Of a stretch of DNA of 64,000 bases, positions 39,546 to 47,705 are shown piece after piece (the first letter of the stretch is position 1; the number at the start of each line of letters is the position of its first letter). Location: positions 682,001-746,000 of the forward strand of contig NZ_RKHO01000001.1 in NCBI RefSeq assembly GCF_003752505.1. Direction: 5' to 3'. A program made the translations under genes and the position numbers. This stretch comes from Nocardioides aurantiacus (GTDB lineage Bacteria > Actinomycetota > Actinomycetes > Propionibacteriales > Nocardioidaceae). The notes below the pieces were generated by a model. The model searched no databases. It was not told the origin of the DNA and saw only the letters and a program-made list of their open reading frames with translations.

Positions 39546-39662
39546 GCCCGCATCATGCCGTGCGCCGGGTGAGCGCGCCTGCGCCGGTCCGGCCGCCGAC
39601 GTTGGTAGAAAGGTCGGGTCCCGCGTGCTCGCGCGGAGACCAGTCCAGCGAGGAGCGGCGAG

Positions 39663-39842
39663 ATGACAGGCGTGCTGAAGAAGGGCGTGGGCATCGTCGT
39701 CGTCCTGTTCCTGCTGTGGTTCCTCTTCACCGACCCCAACGGCGCGGGCTCGATGGTGCGTGACATCGGCACCGCGATCTGGGACCTCCTGATGCGGCTC
39801 TTCGACGCCCTCAGCCGGTTCCTCACCACCGTCACGGGCTGA
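39663..39842 (+). CDS. Small membrane protein, 59 residues
   Basis: A 59-residue protein opening MTGVLKKGVGIVVVLF, with one membrane helix (residues 8-22) and a second amphipathic helix (IWDLLMRLFDALSRFL). AGGAG at 39651-39655 lies seven bases before the ATG. The next gene starts 20 bases after its stop, so it is probably co-expressed with the bPH-domain membrane protein. I know no function. Confidence 0.68.
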   Translation: MTGVLKKGVGIVVVLFLLWFLFTDPNGAGSMVRDIGTAIWDLLMRLFDALSRFLTTVTG

Positions 39843-39862
39843 CCTCGTGGGCGGGCTGTGAC

Positions 39863-40405
39863 GTGGGCAGGGTCTGGCGCTGGCTGACCGACCCCGACAT
39901 CGGTGAGCGACTGCTGCGCGACGGCGTCGACGACGAGGACATCGCCGACGTCGTGACCAAGCACTGGGTGGTCTACGTCGTCCCCGCGCTCGTGGGGGCC
40001 GCAGGGCTCGCCATCTGGGCGCTGTTCCTCTTCACCCGCCCGAGCGGCGCGTGGTTCCCCTTCCTCGCCGGGCTGCTGGTGATGGCGTGGGGCGGGGTGA
40101 TGGCGCTGCAGCGCAACATCGACCGGTTCGTGGTCACCAGCGACAAGGTGTTCCGCGTCCACGGCCTGCTCAACCGGCGCGAGGCCTCGATGCCGCTGCA
40201 GCGCATCCTCGACATCACGGTCTACAAGCCGCTCCACGGCCGCATCCTCGGCTTCGGCCACTTCACCTTCGAGTCGGCCGCCCAGGAGCAGGGGCTGCGC
40301 GAGATCCGCTACGTGCCGCGGATCGACCAGCGCAACCTCAAGATCCAGGAGGTCCAGAAGCGCGTGGGCCTGCGCAGCAAGCGCGCCGCGCGACCCCAGG
40401 CGTGA
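39863..40405 (+). CDS. PH-domain (bPH_2/YdbT-like) membrane protein
   Basis: A 180-residue protein with two membrane helices (about residues 36-72) followed by a bacterial PH domain: IDRFVVTSDKVFRVHGLLNRREASMPLQRILDI, then GFGHFTFESAAQ. The motif RREASMPLQRI is typical of the family. The N-terminal part before the helices (PDIGERLLRDGVDDEDI) is soluble. Role unknown; related proteins respond to envelope state. It is paired with the small membrane protein upstream and convergent with the phosphomutase gene. Confidence 0.82.
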   Translation: MGRVWRWLTDPDIGERLLRDGVDDEDIADVVTKHWVVYVVPALVGAAGLAIWALFLFTRPSGAWFPFLAGLLVMAWGGVMALQRNIDRFVVTSDKVFRVHGLLNRREASMPLQRILDITVYKPLHGRILGFGHFTFESAAQEQGLREIRYVPRIDQRNLKIQEVQKRVGLRSKRAARPQA

Positions 40406-40415
40406 CCTCGGGGGC

Positions 40416-42059
40416 TCAGAGCCCCGCGGCCGCGGCCAGGTCGGCGCGGATCGCGTCCAGCCGTCCCGCCGCGGAGATCCGGGCCGCGTCGACCCCGCCG
40501 GCGTCCACGGGCACGACCACCTCGAGGTAGCACTTGAGCTTGGGCTCGGTGCCCGAGGGGCGTACGACGACCCGACCGCCCTCGGCCAGCCGCAGCCGCA
40601 GCCCGTTGGTGGGCGGGAGACCCGGTCCGGCCCCCTGCGCGAGGTCGTCGACCTGCTCGACGGCCAGGCCCCCCAGCGTCGCGGGCGGGGCCGAGCGCAG
40701 CCGGTCGACCGCCGCCGGGATGGCCGCCAGGTCGTCCATCCGCACCGAGAGCTGGTCGGTCGCGTGCAGGCCGTGCTCGCGGGCGAGGTCGTCGAGCCGG
40801 TCGAGCAGGGTGCGGCCCTCGGCCTTGAGCCGGGCGGCGAGGTCGCAGACCAGCAGCAGGGCCGAGACGCCGTCCTTGTCGCGCACGTGGGCAGGGTCGA
40901 CGCAGTAGCCGAGCGCCTCCTCGTAGCCGAAGGCCAGGTCGGGCACCCGACCGATCCACTTGAAGCCGGTCAGCGTCTCGGCGTACGCCTGGTCGTGCGC
41001 GGCGGCGAGCTTGCCGAGCAGCGAGGACGACACGATCGAGGTGGCCCAGGTGCCGCGGGCACCACGGTCGAGGAGGTGGGAGGCCAGCAGCGCGCCCACC
41101 TCGTCGCCCCGCAGCAGCTGCCAGCCGTGCGGGCCCGGGACGGCGACGGCGCAGCGGTCGGCGTCGGGGTCGTTGGCCACCACGAGGTCGGCGCCGACCT
41201 CGGCGGCGCGGGCCAGCGCGAGGTCCATCGCCCCCGGCTCCTCGGGGTTGGGGAAGGCCACGGTCGGGAAGTCGGGGTCGGGCTCGGCCTGCTCGGCCAC
41301 CACGTGGGGCGCCGGGAAGCCGGCCTGGCGCAGCACGGTGGCGACGGTGTCGCCGCCGACCCCGTGCAGCGGGGTGTAGACGGTGACCAGGTCGCGGGGA
41401 CCGTCGCTGCCGACCAGCCCGACCACGTCGTCGAGGTAGCGGTCGAGCACGTCGTCGCCGAGCACCTCGATGCGCTCGTCGGGTCCGCGGGGCACCTCGG
41501 CCAGCGGGCCGACGGCCTCGATGCGGGCGGCGATCTGCTCGTCGGCGGGCGGCACGATCTGGCTGCCGTCGCCGAGGTAGACCTTGTAGCCGTTGTCCTG
41601 CGGTGGGTTGTGGCTGGCGGTCACCATCACGCCGGCCACGCAGCCCAGGTCGCGGATCGCGTGGGCGAGCAGCGGGGTCGGGAGCGGGCGGGGGAGCAGC
41701 AGGGCCCGCATCCCGGCCCCGGCGACGACCTCGGCGGTGTCACGGGCGAAGACGTCGGAGAGGTGGCGGGCGTCGTACCCGATGACGACGGAGTCGGCCT
41801 CGCCCGCGCCCTTCTCGCGGAGGTGGGCCGCGAGGCCGGCCGCGGCACGCAGCACCACGACCCGGTTCATCCGCCGCGGCCCCGCGCCGAGCGCGCCGCG
41901 CAGCCCGGCGGTGCCGAACTCCAGCACGCCGGCGAAGCGGTCGGCGAGCTCCTCGGCCGCACCGGCCTCGAGCAGCGCCTCGAGCTCGGTCCGGGTGCCG
42001 GGGTCGGGGTCCTCGGAGATCCAGGCCAGGACGCGCTGCCGCAGGTCCTCCGGGATCAC
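40416..42059 (-). CDS. Phosphoglucomutase/phosphomannomutase family protein
   Basis: A 547-residue alpha-D-phosphohexomutase. The active-site phosphoserine loop is VMVTASHNPPQDNGYKVYL, the metal loop VVANDPDADRCAV, the sugar-specificity loop GYEEALGYCVDP and the phosphate-binding loop RPSGTEPKLKCY. It is of the PmmB length class that in mycobacteria lies next to deoD; here a purine nucleoside phosphorylase gene is about 2.7 kb away on the same strand. It interconverts hexose 1- and 6-phosphates; glucose versus mannose preference is not readable. GTG 42059 overlaps the upstream gene's TGA (GTGA). Confidence 0.9.
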   Translation of the reverse strand: MIPEDLRQRVLAWISEDPDPGTRTELEALLEAGAAEELADRFAGVLEFGTAGLRGALGAGPRRMNRVVVLRAAAGLAAHLREKGAGEADSVVIGYDARHLSDVFARDTAEVVAGAGMRALLLPRPLPTPLLAHAIRDLGCVAGVMVTASHNPPQDNGYKVYLGDGSQIVPPADEQIAARIEAVGPLAEVPRGPDERIEVLGDDVLDRYLDDVVGLVGSDGPRDLVTVYTPLHGVGGDTVATVLRQAGFPAPHVVAEQAEPDPDFPTVAFPNPEEPGAMDLALARAAEVGADLVVANDPDADRCAVAVPGPHGWQLLRGDEVGALLASHLLDRGARGTWATSIVSSSLLGKLAAAHDQAYAETLTGFKWIGRVPDLAFGYEEALGYCVDPAHVRDKDGVSALLLVCDLAARLKAEGRTLLDRLDDLAREHGLHATDQLSVRMDDLAAIPAAVDRLRSAPPATLGGLAVEQVDDLAQGAGPGLPPTNGLRLRLAEGGRVVVRPSGTEPKLKCYLEVVVPVDAGGVDAARISAAGRLDAIRADLAAAAGL

Positions 42060-42928
42060 CCCAGCTGCTCCAGCCGGGGCAGCACCTCGGTGCAGAGCCG
42101 CTCCACGCTGCCCACCGGGTCGTCGGACGAGGGTCCGACCCAGACCATGTCCAGGCCCAGCGAGGCCCAGACCTCGGCCTGGCGCAGGAAGCCGTCGACG
42201 TCGCCCAGCACGTCACCGCCGTAGATGTTGGTGCGCTGGACCTCGGACGGGTCGCGGCCCAGGTCGGCGCAGTGCCGGTCGAGCACCTCGAGCTTGTGGG
42301 CCAGCTCGTCGCGGTCGGTGGCGAAGAGGTTGCAGGCGTCGGCGTACTGCGCCACCATCCGCAGCGTCTTGCGCTCCCCGGACCCGCCCACGAGCACCCG
42401 CGGACCGCCCTCGCGCAGCGGCGCAGGACGGCAGACGGTCTCGGCGAGCTGGTAGTGGGTGCCCTCGTAGGCGCCCTCCTCGGGTCCCCACATCTGCGCG
42501 CAGACCTGGATCGCCTCCTCGAGCCGCTCGAAGCGCTCCTTCATCGGGGGGAACGGCACGCCGAGGCCGTGGTGCTCGCGGTCGTACCACGCCGCGCCGA
42601 TCCCGAAGAGCGCCCGGCCGCCCGAGAGCACGTCGAGGGTCGCGACGGTCTTGGCCAGCAGGCCGGGGTGGCGGTAGGTCACGCCGGTGACCAGCAGGCC
42701 GAGCTCGACGCGCTCGGTCACCCCGGCCAGGAAGCCCAGCGAGGTGTAGCCCTCGAGCATGGGCTCGGCGGGGCCGCCCATCTGCTCCATCTGGAACCAG
42801 TGGTCCATCATCGTCAGGGTGGTCACACCGCCCTGGTCGGCGGCGCGGGCGACCCCGGCGAGGGTGGGGGCGAGCTCGCCGGCCCCACCGGGCCAGGTCA
42901 GGTTCGCGGCGTGGACGGCGAGCTTCAT
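42056..42928 (-). CDS. LLM-class F420-dependent oxidoreductase
   Basis: A 290-residue luciferase-like TIM barrel. MKLAVHAANLTWPGG, TLTMMDHWFQMEQMG and ERVELGLLVTGVTYRHPGLLAKTVATLDVLSGGRA are typical of the coenzyme F420-using actinobacterial branch, with GIGAAWYDREHHGLG in the cofactor region. Such enzymes reduce or oxidise varied substrates; this one cannot be assigned. Its stop overlaps the start of the phosphomutase gene (GTGA), so the two are co-translated although no metabolic link is apparent. Confidence 0.85.
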   Translation of the reverse strand: MKLAVHAANLTWPGGAGELAPTLAGVARAADQGGVTTLTMMDHWFQMEQMGGPAEPMLEGYTSLGFLAGVTERVELGLLVTGVTYRHPGLLAKTVATLDVLSGGRALFGIGAAWYDREHHGLGVPFPPMKERFERLEEAIQVCAQMWGPEEGAYEGTHYQLAETVCRPAPLREGGPRVLVGGSGERKTLRMVAQYADACNLFATDRDELAHKLEVLDRHCADLGRDPSEVQRTNIYGGDVLGDVDGFLRQAEVWASLGLDMVWVGPSSDDPVGSVERLCTEVLPRLEQLG

Positions 42929-42941
42929 CGACCCGGACCCG

Positions 42942-43436
42942 TCAGGAGAGCGCCGCGACGGCGGCGTCGTAGTCGGGCTCCTGGCCGATCTGCGGCACCA
43001 GCTCGGAGTGCACCACGGTGCCGTCGGCGTCGACGACGACCACGGCGCGGGCGAGCAGGCCCTCGAACTTGGTGTCGAGCAGGCGCACGCCGTAGTCCTC
43101 GCCGAAGCTGGACCGGAAGGCCGAGCCCACCTTGACCGCGTCGAGGCCCTCGGCGGCGCAGAAGCCGGTGAGCGCGAACGGCAGGTCGACCGAGACGTTG
43201 AGGACGGTGGTGTCCTCCAGGCCCGCGGCCAGCTCGTTGAACTTCCGCACGCTGGCCTGGCAGACGCCGGTGCCGATGCTGGGGAAGATGCTGATCACCC
43301 GGCGGCCGGGCAGGTCGGAGAGGGAGAACTCCGCCAGGTCGGTGTCGACGAGGGTGAAGTCGGGGGCCTGCGAGCCGGGGGCGGGCAGGTCGCCGGAGGT
43401 CTGGGCGGGGTCGGGACCGAGTGCGGTGGTAGCCAT
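42942..43436 (-). CDS. tpx: Thiol peroxidase (Tpx, atypical 2-Cys peroxiredoxin)
   Basis: A 164-residue peroxiredoxin reducing peroxides with thioredoxin. The peroxidatic cysteine is C59 in IGTGVCQASVRKF and the resolving cysteine is C93 in LPFALTGFCAAEG, 34 residues apart as in E. coli Tpx (C61/C95). The conserved arginine is in SAFRSSFGEDYGV. The TxxC motif usually reads TPxC; here it is TGVC. ATG 43436 is chosen; a TAGATT -10 element seven bases upstream suggests a leaderless message. Confidence 0.93.
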   Translation of the reverse strand: MATTALGPDPAQTSGDLPAPGSQAPDFTLVDTDLAEFSLSDLPGRRVISIFPSIGTGVCQASVRKFNELAAGLEDTTVLNVSVDLPFALTGFCAAEGLDAVKVGSAFRSSFGEDYGVRLLDTKFEGLLARAVVVVDADGTVVHSELVPQIGQEPDYDAAVAALS

Positions 43437-43443
43437 GCCGGTC

Positions 43444-43449
43444 AATCTA
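43444..43449 (-). promoter_or_regulatory. Putative -10 element (TAGATT) of tpx
   Basis: Minus-strand TAGATT (plus-strand AATCTA) ends seven bases before the tpx ATG with no ribosome site; it lies between the enoyl-CoA hydratase stop and tpx. Confidence 0.5.
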
Positions 43450-43460
43450 GACCCGACTCC

Positions 43461-44270
43461 TCACCGCCGGGTGCGGGGACCGAACCGGGCGGGGGCCGAC
43501 CCGAAGGCGGCCTCGCGGGCGGCCCGGGCGTTGGCCCCGAACAGGAGCAGCAGCTGTTCGGCGCGCTCGCGGGCGAAGGTACGCCGCACCGAGGCCGTCC
43601 AGGTGTCGTCGAAGAGCCGCTTGGCGCCCGCCAGCGCGTCGGGGGAGCGCTCGGCCAGCTCGCGGGCCAGGTCGTGGGCCGCGGCGACGGGGTCGGCGGC
43701 CAGCTCGGTCACCAGCCCGAGGTCGTGGGCCTCCTTGCCCGAGACCTTGCGCGCGGTCATCGTCAGCAGCTTGGCGGTGTCGGCGCCGACGAGCTGCTTG
43801 AGCGTCACCACCCCGCTCATGTCGGGGATGATCCCCCACCTGCCCTCGAGCACCGACCACTGCGAGTCGGGCGCCGCGACCCGGAAGTCGGCGGCCAGCG
43901 CGAGCTGCACGCCGCCGCCGTAGCAGTGGCCGTCGACCGCCGCGATCACCGGCACCGGCAGCCGGCGCCAGGCCCAGCAGGCCTCCTGGAAGACGTTGGT
44001 GCCGCGCCAGGGACGCGGCACGAACGCCGTCACGATCCCCGCCGGCTGCCGCAGCACCGCGCCGAAGTCGAGGCCGGCGCAGAACGAGGTGCCCTCGCCG
44101 GTCAGCACGACCGCGCGCAGCGACCGGTCGCGGCGCAGCCGGCGTGCGACGGCCACCAGCTCGTGGAGCGTCTGGAGCGTGAGCGCGTTGAGCTTCTCGG
44201 GCCGGTCGAGGCGCACCTCGGCGACGCCGTCGGCGACGGAGCAGGAGACCAGGGGGGCGGGGGAGCGCAT
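43461..44270 (-). CDS. Crotonase-family (enoyl-CoA hydratase/isomerase-like) protein
   Basis: A 269-residue crotonase-fold enzyme. The first oxyanion segment is EGTSFCAGLDFG and the second GHCYGGGVQLALAADFRV. Classical enoyl-CoA hydratase uses two glutamates; here the first position is Q122 in GGGVQLAL, while E142 in SVLEGRWGIIPDMSG keeps the second. It may therefore be an isomerase, hydrolase or other crotonase rather than a true hydratase, and I do not assign it the crotonyl-CoA step. It is separated from tpx by a 24-base gap. Confidence 0.83.
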   Translation of the reverse strand: MRSPAPLVSCSVADGVAEVRLDRPEKLNALTLQTLHELVAVARRLRRDRSLRAVVLTGEGTSFCAGLDFGAVLRQPAGIVTAFVPRPWRGTNVFQEACWAWRRLPVPVIAAVDGHCYGGGVQLALAADFRVAAPDSQWSVLEGRWGIIPDMSGVVTLKQLVGADTAKLLTMTARKVSGKEAHDLGLVTELAADPVAAAHDLARELAERSPDALAGAKRLFDDTWTASVRRTFARERAEQLLLLFGANARAAREAAFGSAPARFGPRTRR

Positions 44271-44280
44271 GCGCCGAAGG

Positions 44281-44673
44281 CTAGTCCTCGGCGTCCTCGT
44301 CCTCGGCGGCGCTGCTCTCCGGGTCCTGCTCGTCGGCGTACGGCGCGGGGTCGCTCTCGTCGTAGTCGTCGCGGTCGGTGAACTTGCCCCGGTCGACGTC
44401 GAAGTCGCGCTGGGTGTTGTCGATCTCCGCGTTGTCGGGACGGTTCTCGGGGTCGAGGCGGCGCTCGCGCTCCTCCTCCATCTCCTGCTTGGTGTCCTCG
44501 TCGGGCTCGGACTCGGTGTCGATGCCCTGGCTGCGGCCGGCGCGCTCGTCGGTGTCGACGCCGCCGTCGTCGAGGATGGTGCCCTCCTCGGAGTGGCCGT
44601 CGCCGTCGAAGTCGGGCGACTCGCCCTGGTCGTGCGTGGCCTGCTGGTCCTGCTGGGCCTTGTCCTCGCTCAT
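44281..44673 (-). CDS. Highly acidic, disordered hypothetical protein
   Basis: A 130-residue protein made mostly of Asp, Glu, Gln, Gly and Ser with scattered Arg. The start is MSEDKAQQDQQATHD; the end is ESSAAEDEDAED. There is no hydrophobic core, so it is predicted to be unstructured. A GGAGGGG ribosome site precedes ATG 44673. Similar acidic proteins in Actinobacteria are uncharacterised. It follows the crotonase gene's promoter side on the same strand and may be independent. Confidence 0.65.
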   Translation of the reverse strand: MSEDKAQQDQQATHDQGESPDFDGDGHSEEGTILDDGGVDTDERAGRSQGIDTESEPDEDTKQEMEEERERRLDPENRPDNAEIDNTQRDFDVDRGKFTDRDDYDESDPAPYADEQDPESSAAEDEDAED

Positions 44674-44799
44674 GCCTGCCCCTCCCGGTGGCTCGGCCGC
44701 CGCCCCCGGACGGGAGCGCGCGGCCGGGGTCCTGGTTATCGGTGCGGGGGCGACGCTGTCAACGGTGCGGGCGCGGGCGCGGACACCGCGGCGGCGTCC

Positions 44800-45612
44800 T
44801 CACAGGTGGGGTACGACGCCCCCGAGCAGCTCGCCCATCCGGCTGGCCGCGGCGCGACCCGCGGCGAGCACCTCCTGGTGGTCCAGCGGCTCACCGGTGA
44901 TGCCGGCGGCGAGGTTGGTGACCAGGCTGATGCCGAGCACCTCCATCCCCGCCTCGCGGGCGGCGATGGCCTCGAGCGTGGTGCTCATCCCGACCAGGGT
45001 GCCGCCGATGGCGCGGATCATCCGGATCTCGGCGGGGGTCTCGTAGTGGGGACCGGGCAGCTGCACGTAGACGCCCTCGTCCAGCGTCGGGTCGGCGTCG
45101 CGGCACAGCGCGCGCAGCCGGGGGCTGTAGAGGTCGGTGAGGTCGACGAAGGTGGCGCCCTCGAGGGGGGAGGTGGCGGTCAGGTTGACGTGGTCGGAGA
45201 TCAGCACGGGCGTGCCGGGCGCCCAGGACTCGTCGAGACCGCCGCAGCCGTTGGTCAGCACGACGGTGCGGCAGCCCGCCGCCGCGGCGGTGCGGACGCC
45301 GTGCACGACGGCGCGCGTGCCCAGGCCCTCGTAGAGGTGGGTGCGCCCGAGGAAGACCAGCAGGTTCGTGTCCCCGGCGCGGACCGAGCGGATCCGGCCG
45401 GCGTGACCCGCCACGGCCGGCGGGGCGAAGCCCGGGAGGTCGGTGGCGCTGATCTCGGCGGTGGCCTCGCCGAGGGCGTCGACGGCCGGGAGCCAGCCCG
45501 AGCCCATCACCAGGGCGACGTCGTGGCGCTCGACGCCGGTCCTCTCGGCCAGGACCGCGGCGGCCTCGGCGGCCTGCGCGGCGTACGACGGGGGCGTGGT
45601 CTGCTCGTTCAC
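44800..45612 (-). CDS. Purine nucleoside phosphorylase (trimeric type)
   Basis: A 270-residue enzyme cleaving purine nucleosides with phosphate. The phosphate-binding strand is ALVMGSGW, followed by GRTHLYEG and LTNGCGGLD. The substrate loop is [15 protein letters not shown], then [14 protein letters not shown] and the base-specificity asparagine in [20 protein letters not shown]. The asparagine marks 6-oxopurine (inosine/guanosine) preference, as in DeoD of mycobacteria. GTG 45612 is preceded by TAGGGT seven bases upstream. Mycobacteria pair this gene with pmmB, as here at a distance. Confidence 0.93.
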   Translation of the reverse strand: MNEQTTPPSYAAQAAEAAAVLAERTGVERHDVALVMGSGWLPAVDALGEATAEISATDLPGFAPPAVAGHAGRIRSVRAGDTNLLVFLGRTHLYEGLGTRAVVHGVRTAAAAGCRTVVLTNGCGGLDESWAPGTPVLISDHVNLTATSPLEGATFVDLTDLYSPRLRALCRDADPTLDEGVYVQLPGPHYETPAEIRMIRAIGGTLVGMSTTLEAIAAREAGMEVLGISLVTNLAAGITGEPLDHQEVLAAGRAAASRMGELLGGVVPHL

Positions 45613-45619
45613 GGCCCCG

Positions 45620-45625
45620 ACCCTA
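45620..45625 (-). promoter_or_regulatory. Putative -10 element (TAGGGT) of the nucleoside phosphorylase gene
   Basis: Minus-strand TAGGGT (plus-strand ACCCTA) ends seven bases before the GTG, inside the 23-base gap after the upstream gene, with no ribosome site. Confidence 0.42.
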
Positions 45626-45635
45626 TGTCGTCGCC

Positions 45636-46091
45636 TCAGCCGCCGAAGTTGGACCGGCAGGGCCGGGAGCGCAGCGCCGCGAGGTAGTCGTCGGGCGCGT
45701 CGGCGGCCTCCGCGGCGTCGGCGAGGGTGCCGAGGTAGGTCGCCGAGGGCAGCCCGCCCTCGAAGGCGTCGAGCACGTAGGCCCACGCGACCTCCTCCGA
45801 GGCCAGCAGCGAGACCCGGACCTTGACCTTGCGGAACAGCCCGGTGTCGGCCGACTCCCAGCCGTCGAGCGCGGCGACGTCCTCGTCGGTGACGTCGTAG
45901 ATCGCCACGAACACCCGCTCGAAGGTGTCCTGCACGATCGTGGCGAGGGCGCCGTCGATGCCGTGCTCCTCGCCGCCGAAGGTGAGGCGCCAGCCCTCGA
46001 GCCAGCCGGTGCCCCGCAGCGGGGAGTGGGGACACCGCTCTCCCATGCGGGCGGGATCGAGGTTGGTCCCGTAGGCGGCGTACAGCGTCAC
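45636..46091 (-). CDS. Gamma-glutamylcyclotransferase-like protein
   Basis: A 151-residue protein with the GGCT-like fold. The opening [14 protein letters not shown] is the YGSN-type substrate loop with Thr in place of Ser; [19 protein letters not shown] follows. The catalytic glutamate is probably in that acidic strand. GGCT enzymes release 5-oxoproline from gamma-glutamyl compounds. In mycobacteria a comparable gene lies divergent from lpdA, as it does here, with 54 bases between the starts. GTG 46091 has TAGTGT six bases upstream. Confidence 0.8.
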   Translation of the reverse strand: MTLYAAYGTNLDPARMGERCPHSPLRGTGWLEGWRLTFGGEEHGIDGALATIVQDTFERVFVAIYDVTDEDVAALDGWESADTGLFRKVKVRVSLLASEEVAWAYVLDAFEGGLPSATYLGTLADAAEAADAPDDYLAALRSRPCRSNFGG

Positions 46092-46097
46092 GGCGTC

Positions 46098-46139
46098 ACA
46101 CTAAGCCGCGGCGGGCGCCGGCCCGGCATGCGACACAAT
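46098..46139. promoter_or_regulatory. Divergent -10 elements between the GGCT-like gene and lpdA
   Basis: Minus-strand TAGTGT (plus-strand ACACTA, 46098-46103) ends six bases before the GGCT-like GTG; plus-strand CACAAT (46134-46139) ends six bases before the lpdA GTG at 46146. Both genes look leaderless. Confidence 0.45.
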
Positions 46140-46145
46140 GAGGGC

Positions 46146-47570
46146 GTGACGACACCAGACTTCGGGCAGGCCCAGCGCGTGGTGGTCATCGGCGGCGGCC
46201 CCGGCGGCTACGAGGCGGCGCTGGTCGCCGTGCAGATCGGCGCCGAGGTGACCGTGGTCGACAGCGACGGCCTCGGCGGCTCGGCCGTGGTGACCGACTG
46301 CGTGCCCAGCAAGACCCTGATCGCCACCGCCGAGCTGATGACGGAGTTCTCCGGCGCGCCCGAGCTCGGGGTGCAGTTCGAGGACCACGAGGGCGACCCC
46401 GCCCACCAGCTCACCGTCGACCTGGGCCGCGTCAACGCCCGGGTCAAGCGGCTCGCGCGCGACCAGTCCGACGACATCGGCGAGCGCCTCGAGACCGAGG
46501 GGGTCCGGGTCGTCACCGGCTTCGGTCGCCTCGACGGGCCGGGGGCCGTGGAGGTCACGCTGCCCGACGGCGGCACCGAGCGGCTCGAGGCCGACGCCGT
46601 GCTGCTCGCGACGGGTGCCGCCCCGCGCACGCTGCGCACCGCCGAGCCCGACGGCGAGCGCATCCTGACCTGGGAGCAGGTCTACGACCTCACCGAGACG
46701 CCCTCGCACATGATCGTCGTCGGCTCCGGCGTCACGGGTGCGGAGTTCGCCAACGCCTACCTCGCGCTCGGCGTCGAGGTCACCCTGGTCTCCTCGCGCG
46801 ACCGCGTGCTGCCCGGCGAGGACGCCGACGCCGCCGAGGTGCTCGAGCAGGTGCTGACCCGGCGCGGCATGAACGTGCTCTCGCGCTCGCGGATGGAGTC
46901 GGTCACCCGCGACGGCGACGAGGTCACCGTGACCCTGACCGACGGCCGCACCGTGACCGGCTCGCACTGCCTGCTCGCGCTGGGCTCGGTGCCCAAGACC
47001 CAGGGCCTGGGCCTGGAGGAGGCCGGCGTCGCGCTGGACGACGGCGGCTTCGTCAAGGTCGACCGCGTCTCGCGCACCTCCGCCCGGGGCGTGTACGCCG
47101 CGGGCGACTGCACCGGTGTGCTGATGCTCGCCAGCGTCGCCGCCATGCAGGGCCGGATCGCGATGTGGCACTTCCTCGGCGACGCCGTCACCCCGCTCGA
47201 CCTGGGCCAGGTGTCCTCCAACGTCTTCACCGCGCCCGAGATCGCCACCGTGGGCTGCTCGCAGCGCGCCGTGGACGCCGGCGAGATCCCGGCCGAGACG
47301 GTGCGCCTGGAGCTGGCCGGCAACGCCCGGGCCAAGATGCAGGGCGTGCGGGACGGGTTCGTGAAGCTCTTCGCCCGCCCCGGCACCGGCGCCGTGATCG
47401 GCGGGGTGGTGGTGGGGCCTCGGGCCAGCGAGCTGATCCACCCCATCTCGATCGCCGTGGCCGAGTCGCTCACCGTCGACCAGCTGGCCCACGTCTTCAC
47501 CGTCTACCCCTCGATGAGCGGGTCGGTCGCCGAGGCGGCGCGCCGGCTGCACCACTCGCCGCAGCGCTGA
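46146..47570 (+). CDS. lpdA: NAD(P)H-quinone dehydrogenase (LpdA-type flavoprotein)
   Basis: A 474-residue member of the pyridine-nucleotide disulfide oxidoreductase fold. FAD loop VVVIGGGPGGYEAALVA and NAD loop VVGSGVTGAEFANAYLALG are intact. The disulfide motif of lipoamide dehydrogenase (GGTCLNVGCIPSK) reads GGSAVVTDCVPSK, with A47 for the first cysteine, and the C-terminal His-Glu region reads FTVYPSMSG. Without a redox disulfide it cannot be a lipoamide dehydrogenase. M. tuberculosis LpdA has the same losses and acts as a quinone reductase. It also fits the mycobacterial gene neighbourhood. Confidence 0.92.
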   Translation: MTTPDFGQAQRVVVIGGGPGGYEAALVAVQIGAEVTVVDSDGLGGSAVVTDCVPSKTLIATAELMTEFSGAPELGVQFEDHEGDPAHQLTVDLGRVNARVKRLARDQSDDIGERLETEGVRVVTGFGRLDGPGAVEVTLPDGGTERLEADAVLLATGAAPRTLRTAEPDGERILTWEQVYDLTETPSHMIVVGSGVTGAEFANAYLALGVEVTLVSSRDRVLPGEDADAAEVLEQVLTRRGMNVLSRSRMESVTRDGDEVTVTLTDGRTVTGSHCLLALGSVPKTQGLGLEEAGVALDDGGFVKVDRVSRTSARGVYAAGDCTGVLMLASVAAMQGRIAMWHFLGDAVTPLDLGQVSSNVFTAPEIATVGCSQRAVDAGEIPAETVRLELAGNARAKMQGVRDGFVKLFARPGTGAVIGGVVVGPRASELIHPISIAVAESLTVDQLAHVFTVYPSMSGSVAEAARRLHHSPQR

Positions 47571-47597
47571 ATACCGGCGTCGAATGACGCTGTTGTA

Positions 47598-47652
47598 ATT
47601 AGCGCTGCATTAGTGCTAATCCTCCGGAATGCCTTTCAGTGCATTCTGGAGG
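47598..47652 (+). other. Two adjacent hairpins in the SpoIID gene leader
   Basis: Hairpin 1: ATTAGCGCT (47598-47606) with AGTGCTAAT (47612-47620), one G-T pair. Hairpin 2 follows directly: CCTCCGGAATGC (47621-47632) with GCATTCTGGAGG (47641-47652), one G-T pair, 8-base loop. The 47571-47705 leader is markedly AT-richer than its surroundings. It could be a cis-regulatory RNA, a terminator for lpdA or protein-binding DNA. It does not match any riboswitch I can recognise. Confidence 0.5.
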
Positions 47653-47705
47653 AGCGCATACTCAGGATCGGTTCACTCCCTCCCCACCGGTCACTGAGGT
47701 CACAG

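Noticed and set aside
40411-40425. GGGGCT-CAG-AGCCCC hairpin as a terminator between the bPH and phosphomutase genes
   Set aside because: Only a 6-bp stem with a 3-base loop and it overlaps the phosphomutase stop; common by chance at this GC.
46146-47570. Dihydrolipoamide dehydrogenase
   Set aside because: The first active-site cysteine and the C-terminal His-Glu motif are both missing.
47571-47705. c-di-AMP (ydaO-type) riboswitch ahead of the SpoIID gene
   Set aside because: The conserved core sequences of that riboswitch are not present and the leader is too short; only two simple hairpins are visible.
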